Below, piece by piece: positions 1-3,860 of a stretch of DNA of 6,784 nt (the first letter of the stretch is position 1; every line of letters begins with the position of its first letter). This DNA is from Bacillota bacterium (GTDB lineage: Bacteria; Bacillota; Clostridia; Acetivibrionales; DSM-2933). The stretch spans positions 1 through 6,784 of the forward strand of contig JAEZNF010000446.1 of NCBI GenBank assembly GCA_023441845.1, read 5' to 3'. The notes below the pieces were generated by a model. It was given only the letters and a program-made list of their open reading frames with translations. It searched no databases and was not told the origin of the DNA. A program made the position numbers and the translations under genes.

Positions 1-1613
1 CAACGTGTACTGTAAATGTAATTAATCCTGAAATAAGAGTGAGTATAGAACCGTTAAATGTAAATATAGTGGTTGGAGAAGAAAAAACGCTTACTGCGAA
101 GGTGACAGCTGATGAGAGTATACCGGAAAACATAATAACAAGAGATGTAATATGGTCCTCAAGTGATCCAACGGTGGCAACGGTTGACGAGAATGGTAAG
201 GTTTCAGCTAAGAAGAAAGGCACTGTAGTTATCACTGCCAGAAGCAGCTATAACAGGGCAATTGCAGCTACATGTTCGGTTGTTGTTATGCCGATTAAGG
301 TAACCAGAGTACAATATAAGAGCATGTCAAGTAACACGTTATATGATAGTATTGCAATTGTAATGGATACATTTAGTGAAGAGACTATAAAAGCTATTGC
401 ATTACCAACTAATGCTGAAAACAGAAACGTAACGTTTGAATCAAGTGATACCAGTATAATTAGAATAATTACTAACCCTGAGTATAAAAACGGATTCTAT
501 GAAGTTAAGATTATGGCTCTGGCCCCAACAACCGGCAGTAATACTGTAAAGGTATATGCCAAAAGCCAAGAGGATAACAGAATACAAGCTACTTGCTACA
601 TAACAGTAAATAAAGTTCCCGTATCCTCATTTACTCGTGTAAGTGGAGAAGAACAGGCAACTACAGTAGGTAACGAATTAACTCTGGAGGTAAAGGTAGG
701 ACCTAATAATGCATCAAACAGGGAAAACATAACATGGGAATCGTCCAACAGTAATTATGTAAGTTTAGAAGCCATTTCGGGAACCAATATGAAATGTAAA
801 GTCAAAGCTAAAGCAATAACTTCATCTCCTGTAACTGTAACTGCTAAACTGGTAGACGGAGGCGTGAAAAAAACAGTTTCGTTCAAGATTTCTGTTGCAG
901 CGGCTGGTACGGTAATAATATACCTGCCCGATGGAAGCTCTGGCCTTGGAACACCTTTGCCTACAACTACACCTACCCCTACGCTGAAAGTTACTCCTAC
1001 GCCTACAAAAACTGCAACACCAACTGCCACGCCAAAGGTTGCTGTTAAACCTGATAATACTAAACCGGGCGCAAACGGTATTTCTGATTATAAAGATATA
1101 AAAGGCCATTGGGCATATAACGACTTTGAATTACTCCTCGGCAAGGGTATAATAGGCGGCTATCCGGATAAAACATTAAAGCCGAATGCTGAAATAACCA
1201 GAGCTGAGATATCCAAGATAATTGTAATGGCCGCAGGATATCAACCTTCGGATAACACAAACCTGACCTGTGCCGATAAAAACGCAGTTCCTGAGTGGGC
1301 GAGGCCTTATGTCAAAACAGCTATGAATGTCGGAATAATGAGCGGCTTCGAAGACAATACCTTCAGGCCAGGCAACAAGTTGACAAGAAAAGAAATGGCA
1401 GTAATAATTATGAAGGCTTTTGCGTATGAAGTTCCGAGTAATGGAAAACTGGACTTTAAAGATGCAGGTAAGATTCCTCCTTGGGCAAAGGATTATGTCG
1501 CAAAAGCAGTTGAGATGGGAATCATTAAAGGATACAGCGACAAGACCTTTAAACCGGATAAAACCATTACAAGAGCCGAGGTTGCTGCAATGATAGCAAG
1601 GTGTATTAAATAG
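1..1613 (+). CDS. Ig-like (Big2-type) surface protein with C-terminal SLH domains, 5' partial
   Basis: The reading frame is open from the first base (first full codon at 3), so the true start lies upstream; the GTG at 39 is internal, because the residues before it (TCTVNV) are the last strand of a preceding Ig-like domain. Domains in order: the tail of one Ig-like domain (3-38); a clear Big2-type domain (about 39-308, with WSSSDPTVATVDENGKVSA and ATCSVVV); two more divergent Ig-like domains (about 309-617, ending ATCYITV, and 618-908, with ITWESSNSNYVSL); a Thr/Pro linker (about 948-1043); and three SLH domains (about 1083-1250, 1266-1427 and 1449-1610). The SLH motifs read ITRAE, LTRKE and ITRAE, close to the TRAE consensus that binds pyruvylated secondary cell-wall polymer. 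The protein is therefore inferred to be exported and held on the cell wall by its C-terminus, with the Ig-like part as spacer or adhesive region. No catalytic domain is visible in this part. A hairpin terminator follows. Confidence 0.95.
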   Translation, partial: TCTVNVINPEIRVSIEPLNVNIVVGEEKTLTAKVTADESIPENIITRDVIWSSSDPTVATVDENGKVSAKKKGTVVITARSSYNRAIAATCSVVVMPIKVTRVQYKSMSSNTLYDSIAIVMDTFSEETIKAIALPTNAENRNVTFESSDTSIIRIITNPEYKNGFYEVKIMALAPTTGSNTVKVYAKSQEDNRIQATCYITVNKVPVSSFTRVSGEEQATTVGNELTLEVKVGPNNASNRENITWESSNSNYVSLEAISGTNMKCKVKAKAITSSPVTVTAKLVDGGVKKTVSFKISVAAAGTVIIYLPDGSSGLGTPLPTTTPTPTLKVTPTPTKTATPTATPKVAVKPDNTKPGANGISDYKDIKGHWAYNDFELLLGKGIIGGYPDKTLKPNAEITRAEISKIIVMAAGYQPSDNTNLTCADKNAVPEWARPYVKTAMNVGIMSGFEDNTFRPGNKLTRKEMAVIIMKAFAYEVPSNGKLDFKDAGKIPPWAKDYVAKAVEMGIIKGYSDKTFKPDKTITRAEVAAMIARCIK

Positions 1614-1644
1614 AATAGTCAAGTATAATTAAATAGTATCATAC

Positions 1645-1683
1645 AAAGGTCAAGCCTGGTAGTTAATACCGGGCTTGACCTTT
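1645..1683 (+). terminator. Rho-independent-type terminator after the Ig/SLH gene
   Basis: A 16-bp stem pairs 1645-1660 with 1668-1683 around a 7-nt loop; all pairs are Watson-Crick except one G-T wobble (1657/1671). It starts 31 nt after the stop codon. The downstream T tract is short (TTTATTGT from 1681), so termination may rely mostly on stem strength. The A-rich left foot gives a weak T tract on the other strand. Confidence 0.83.
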
Positions 1684-1726
1684 ATTGTCGAATGACAGAA
1701 TTTATTTTACCTAATGGAAAAATTCT

Positions 1727-1760
1727 TTGTTTGGTGATAAAATAAAGATAGAATTATGAT
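1727..1760 (+). promoter_or_regulatory. Candidate promoter and operator of the toxin-antitoxin pair
   Basis: Two overlapping sigma-A-like candidates precede the antitoxin: TTGTTT (1727-1732) with a 16-nt spacer to TAGAAT (1749-1754), and TTGGTG (1731-1736) with an 18-nt spacer to TATGAT (1755-1760). The hexamers AATTCT (1721-1726) and AGAATT (1750-1755) are perfect inverted copies flanking the core. Antitoxins of this family usually repress their own operon by binding such palindromes; that it does so here is inference. Confidence 0.4.
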
Positions 1761-1783
1761 AATAAAAATGGGGAGAGATAGTT

Positions 1784-2050
1784 ATGATTCAAATTAGACC
1801 TGTATCAGATTTAAGAAATAAGTTTCCTGAAATTGAAGAGATCGTTGTAAAGGAAGGCCAACCAGTATATTTAACAAAGAACGGCTATGGGTCAATGGTA
1901 GTATTAAGTCTTGAGAAATATGCGGAATTAATTGATGATATAGAACTAAAATTAGATGAAGCTGATAGGGAAGCGGAATTAACTGACGCAAGATATACGC
2001 ATGATGAAGTATTTTCAAGGGTGAGGTCAAGAATAAATGCTGGAAAGTAA
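1784..2050 (+). CDS. Type II antitoxin, Phd/YefM family
   Basis: This 88-residue protein should neutralise the toxin encoded directly downstream and repress the shared promoter. The N-terminal half (residues 1-50) is a typical Phd/YefM DNA-binding fold: IRPVSDLRNKF, then a stretch ending VYLTKNGYGSMVVLSLEKY. The C-terminal part (about 50-88) is charged and helical (DEADREAELTDARY), as expected of the flexible segment that wraps the toxin. The ATG at 1784 is supported by GGGGAGA (1770-1776), 7 nt upstream. The gene overlaps the toxin start by 14 nt, the usual arrangement for translational coupling with antitoxin first. Length and order fit the family. The assignment to Phd/YefM rather than RelB rests on the N-terminal pattern. 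Confidence 0.93.
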   Translation: MIQIRPVSDLRNKFPEIEEIVVKEGQPVYLTKNGYGSMVVLSLEKYAELIDDIELKLDEADREAELTDARYTHDEVFSRVRSRINAGK

Positions 2051-2354
2051 GTATTCACTGAGATATATTCCTAGATATGAAGAGGATCTTAATAAAATTG
2101 TTGATTACATTGTGTTTAAACTCCATAATCCGGATAGTGCAATAAAGCTTATTGATAAAATTGAAGATGCAATATTAAAAAGGTTGAATTGTCCATTAGC
2201 TTTTGAACCGTTCCAGTCAAACCGAAAAAGGAAGAATCTTTATTATCGAATTTATGTAGATAATTTTGTAATTTATTATGTGTTTATTGGGAAAGTAATG
2301 GAAGTTCGAAGAATATTGTATAAAGGTAGAAATGCAGGCAATCTAATAAAATAG
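2037..2354 (+). CDS. Type II toxin, RelE/ParE superfamily
   Basis: This 105-residue basic protein is the toxin partner of the preceding antitoxin. The N-terminal part has the helical hairpin of the fold (residues 14-50: YEEDLNKIVDYIV, then NPDSAIKLIDKIEDAI). The C-terminal beta-sheet carries the superfamily's usual YYRIYVDNFVIYYVF (69-83) and RRILYKGRN (91-99), matching the pattern nYRi-Y-v..v.v..IlY.R. The ATG at 2037 is inside the antitoxin frame and has AGGGTGAGG (2018-2026) 10 nt upstream. ParE members poison gyrase and RelE members cleave mRNA at the ribosome; the sequence does not decide which applies here. No truncation is visible, so the pair is probably functional. No convincing terminator follows it. 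Confidence 0.92.
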   Translation: MLESKYSLRYIPRYEEDLNKIVDYIVFKLHNPDSAIKLIDKIEDAILKRLNCPLAFEPFQSNRKRKNLYYRIYVDNFVIYYVFIGKVMEVRRILYKGRNAGNLIK

Positions 2355-2548
2355 AGAGAGTATTATTTAACTTTACCTATCCTAGTGTTTATGCGCGTAA
2401 ATTCGACAATTTATCTTTGATTTGAGAGCCGACGACTTCACGCTTTTTGCAGACAAAGGGATATTGGTTATGATTTATGCCTGCAATGGATTTTTGCAAT
2501 ATTGTACATTTTGCATTTGCAACTTTGTACATTTTTATTTTACACTAA
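2355..2548. other. Intergenic stretch without a recognised gene
   Basis: Together with the transposase remnant and repeats that follow, this makes 391 bases (2355-2745) without an intact gene. It holds one direct-repeat pair (2493-2535) and one 47-codon minus-strand frame (2389-2532) that has no ribosome binding site. I see no tRNA, riboswitch or confident promoter. The composition and repeats suggest mobile-element debris. Confidence 0.5.
2493..2535 (+). repeat. Pair of 20-nt direct repeats, period 23
   Basis: TTTGCAATATTGTACATTTT (2493-2512) and TTTGCAACTTTGTACATTTT (2516-2535) match at 18 of 20 positions and are separated by 3 nt. Both contain TTGTACATTTT. Closely spaced repeats of this kind occur at the ends of some insertion sequences (the IS21 family, for example) as transposase binding sites, but no matching transposase gene is present here, so that origin is only a possibility. 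Confidence 0.6.
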
Positions 2549-2687
2549 GTATCTCTTAAATTAAAAGTATATACAGAAGTTAGGCATGATTTAATATTAT
2601 ACCTAAAAAAGAATACCAATATGTCAATAAGGGAAATTGGAAATATATTAAATATTAACAGGGGAAGTTGAACGTCAAAAAGCATGA
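2549..2687 (+). pseudogene. Remnant of a transposase C-terminal helix-turn-helix, possibly REP-associated (Y1)
   Basis: After a stop at 2546, the frame reads a helix-turn-helix-like stretch: EVRHDLILYLKKNTNMSIRE followed by IGNILNINRG (about 2576-2665). It then hits TGA at 2669. Adding one base to the four-G run at 2661-2664 would continue it as EVERQKA to a stop at 2685, which looks like a natural family ending (NRG followed by E/V-ER). This resembles the C-terminal end of Y1-type REP-associated tyrosine transposases of Firmicutes, which often end in a SIRxI..l.gInRG helix pair. The catalytic HUH and Tyr parts and any start codon are missing, so it is a fragment with a frameshift. The REP-like hairpin starts at its restored stop codon, which supports the link. 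The HTH could instead come from an IS21-type IstA or another transposase. Confidence 0.5.
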
Positions 2688-2707
2688 CAAAGAACCGTCC
2701 CCTGTCA
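2685..2707 (+). repeat. REP-like hairpin
   Basis: TGACA (2685-2689) and TGTCA (2703-2707) are inverted copies closing a 13-nt loop that contains AGAACCGTCCCC. The AAAGAACCGTCCCCTGTC core resembles dispersed short repeats that I recall near Y1 transposases in clostridial genomes. That is recollection, not a search. It lies directly downstream of the transposase remnant. Confidence 0.5.
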
Positions 2708-2755
2708 CGCGTCAGCCTAGCTTATTAACCGTCCCCTGTCACGCGTCAGCCTAGC
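2693..2755 (+). repeat. Perfect 29-nt direct repeat, two copies
   Basis: The identical 29-nt sequence (starts AACCGTCCCCTGTCACGC, ends GTCAGCCTAGC) occupies 2693-2721 and 2727-2755, separated by the 5 bases TTATT, so the period is 34. Each copy contains the self-complementary ACGCGT. Copy 2 runs into a small inverted repeat, GCCTA (2749-2753) and TAGGC (2757-2761). Perfect identity suggests a recent duplication or active gene conversion. Copy 2 overlaps the 3' end of the minus-strand DUF3892 gene. Confidence 0.97.
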
Positions 2756-2973
2756 GTAGGCAAATTATCCAGATTGTCCTTTACAGTACCGTTTGGATCG
2801 CTCCTCAAATATTCTCTTCCGTTTTTTGCCCTGCTGACATTAACTCCTGCTATCAAGCCATCCTTAGCCATGGTGATAGCCTCGTTTATTGAGTATACAT
2901 TTCCGTTTTCAAGCATCACATCGGTAATGTCTCCTTCATTGTTTTTCCTGACCTTTATTATTGTTGTCTTCAT
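2746..2973 (-). CDS. DUF3892 family protein
   Basis: This 75-residue protein matches the DUF3892 pattern as I know it: KVRKNNEGDITDVMLENGN near the start, then the block NEAITMAKDGLIAGVNVSRA followed directly by KNGREYLRS, and NLDNLP near the end. The family is small, cytoplasmic by appearance (no signal or membrane segment) and of unknown function; it is common in Firmicutes. The ATG at 2973 has the strong ribosome binding site AGGAGGG 7 nt upstream. The gene stands alone, divergent from the metallo-hydrolase gene. Family members usually stop one or two residues after NLP; here the last residues (TLG) and the TGA at 2748-2746 are encoded largely by the 29-nt repeat, so the end appears to have been rewritten by repeat insertion. 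The core is intact, so the protein is probably still made. Confidence 0.87.
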   Translation of the reverse strand: MKTTIIKVRKNNEGDITDVMLENGNVYSINEAITMAKDGLIAGVNVSRAKNGREYLRSDPNGTVKDNLDNLPTLG

Positions 2974-2980
2974 TACGCAT

Positions 2981-2987
2981 CCCTCCT
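2981..2987 (-). promoter_or_regulatory. Strong ribosome binding site of the DUF3892 gene
   Basis: On the minus strand this reads AGGAGGG, 7 nt before the ATG at 2973. It fixes both the start and the coding strand, which matters because a 71-codon plus-strand frame also runs across this region. Confidence 0.8.
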
Positions 2988-3030
2988 AATGTTATTATGC
3001 ATTATTTTTTATTCTTTATAAATTTCTGAG

Positions 3031-3058
3031 TTATTTATTCCACTTTTTGCGATATAAT
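3031..3058 (+). promoter_or_regulatory. Candidate promoter of the MBL-fold hydrolase gene
   Basis: A perfect -10 box TATAAT (3053-3058) is preceded by a poor -35 (TTATTT, 3031-3036) with a 16-nt spacer. It leaves a leader of roughly 30 nt before the start at 3096. The box overlaps the upstream ATG at 3057, which argues against that ATG being the start. Confidence 0.5.
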
Positions 3059-3082
3059 GATTCTAAAACGAAAGTTTACAGA

Positions 3083-3090
3083 AGAGGGGA
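3083..3090 (+). promoter_or_regulatory. Ribosome binding site that fixes the MBL hydrolase start
   Basis: AGAGGGGA lies 5 nt before the ATG at 3096 and lies inside the longer alternative frame that begins at 3057. Its position supports the shorter protein. Confidence 0.75.
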
Positions 3091-3095
3091 TATAT

Positions 3096-3734
3096 ATGAA
3101 AATAAAATACTTTGGACATGCATGTTTTTTGCTAACTTCAAGTTCCGGTGTAAAAATACTTACCGATCCTGTTGACCAAGAAACAGGTTACATATTGCCT
3201 GAGATAGAGGCGGATATTGTTACAACAAGCCATGGCCATCACGATCACTGTTATATGGACACGGTTAAAGGAAAGTTCGAGCAAATAATGAAATCAGGCA
3301 GCTACAAAAAGCATGGGATTGATATAATAGCTGTTGATACCTTCCACGACGAGAAAAAGGGAGCGCAAAGAGGCTCAAATTTGGTATTTGTATACGATAT
3401 TGACGGTATCAGAGTTTGTCACTGCGGAGATTTGGGGCATGTATTAACTGAAAGCCAGCTTGGAGAAATAGGAAAAGTTGATGTGTTGCTCCTGCCGGTT
3501 GGAGGAGTCTATACCGTAAACTACAAGGGTGCCCATAAAATAAAGAATCTACTAAAGCCAGGGATTACAATTCCTATGCACTATAAAACAGAATCTCTTA
3601 CCTTCAAGCTGGATAGTGTGGATAAATTCATATCCGGGACCGATTATAGGATATTACAAAACTGTGAAATTGAATTGAACAGGGAAGATATGGTGAAATA
3701 TCCTGAAATACTGGTTTTGAATTATTCAAAATAA
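3096..3734 (+). CDS. MBL-fold metal-dependent hydrolase (UlaG-like / Lactamase_B_3 type)
   Basis: This 212-residue protein belongs to the metallo-beta-lactamase fold. The N-terminus MKIKYFGHACFLL is typical of the UlaG-like and UPF0173-like branch. The metal-binding motif HxHxDH is present as HGHHDH (residues 46-51). Further likely ligands are His84 in FHDEKKGAQRGSN, Asp112 in HCGDLGH (109-115) and His162 in IPMHYKT (159-165), so a two-metal site looks complete. There is no signal peptide, so it should act in the cytoplasm. The substrate cannot be read from the sequence; relatives include L-ascorbate-6-phosphate lactonase, but no sugar-uptake genes are nearby, so I do not use ulaG. The start at 3096 is chosen because GAGGGGA (3084-3090) lies 5 nt upstream and the family N-terminus begins there; an ATG at 3057 would add 13 unrelated residues. 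It is transcribed alone, with its own promoter and terminator. Confidence 0.93.
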   Translation: MKIKYFGHACFLLTSSSGVKILTDPVDQETGYILPEIEADIVTTSHGHHDHCYMDTVKGKFEQIMKSGSYKKHGIDIIAVDTFHDEKKGAQRGSNLVFVYDIDGIRVCHCGDLGHVLTESQLGEIGKVDVLLLPVGGVYTVNYKGAHKIKNLLKPGITIPMHYKTESLTFKLDSVDKFISGTDYRILQNCEIELNREDMVKYPEILVLNYSK

Positions 3735-3761
3735 TATAAGAGGGTTATAAAAGGAATTGAG

Positions 3762-3799
3762 GAAATAGCCGATATAGAAAATACGGCTATTTCTTTTTT
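3762..3799 (+). terminator. Rho-independent terminator after the MBL hydrolase gene
   Basis: GAAATAGCCG (3762-3771) pairs perfectly with CGGCTATTTC (3784-3793) around a 12-nt loop and is followed by six T residues (3794-3799) and more T/A sequence. It begins 27 nt after the stop codon and separates this gene from the SLH gene downstream. Confidence 0.9.
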
Positions 3800-3813
3800 A
3801 TTTAATGCCACAA

Positions 3814-3841
3814 TTACTAAAAAGCATTACGAAATTATATA
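3814..3841 (+). promoter_or_regulatory. Weak candidate promoter of the large SLH gene
   Basis: TATATA (3836-3841) is a possible -10 with TTACTA (3814-3819) as a poor -35 and a 16-nt spacer. Only about 60 nt separate the preceding terminator from the start codon, so a promoter is expected here, but this match is weak and would leave a short leader. Confidence 0.25.
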
Positions 3842-3860
3842 ACATGAGAGGTTGAGTGAC

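Noticed and set aside
39..41. GTG as the start of the first gene
   Set aside because: The frame is open upstream to base 3 and encodes the last strand of another Ig-like domain, and there is no ribosome binding site before the GTG.
755..1622. Minus-strand frames across the linker and SLH domains
   Set aside because: They are low-complexity antisense shadows (Val/Gly-rich or Cys/Arg-rich) of the surface-protein gene and have no family motifs.
2693..2755. CRISPR array
   Set aside because: There are only two copies, the gap is 5 nt rather than a spacer-sized 25-45 nt, and there are no cas genes.
2774..2989. Hydrophobic 71-codon plus-strand frame
   Set aside because: It is antisense to the well-supported DUF3892 gene, which has a strong ribosome binding site and family motifs.
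3057..3095. Upstream ATG giving a 225-residue MBL hydrolase
   Set aside because: The ATG overlaps the TATAAT box, has no ribosome binding site, and the extra 13 residues do not fit the family N-terminus. AGAGGGGA supports the ATG at 3096.
1784..3734. A new multi-gene defence or signalling system
   Set aside because: The middle genes split into a standard toxin-antitoxin pair, a solitary DUF3892 gene on the other strand and a solitary hydrolase with its own terminator. Nothing in spacing or orientation ties them together.
3844..3855. ATG at 3844 as the start of the large SLH gene
   Set aside because: It reaches a TGA stop after three codons and is out of frame with the gene.
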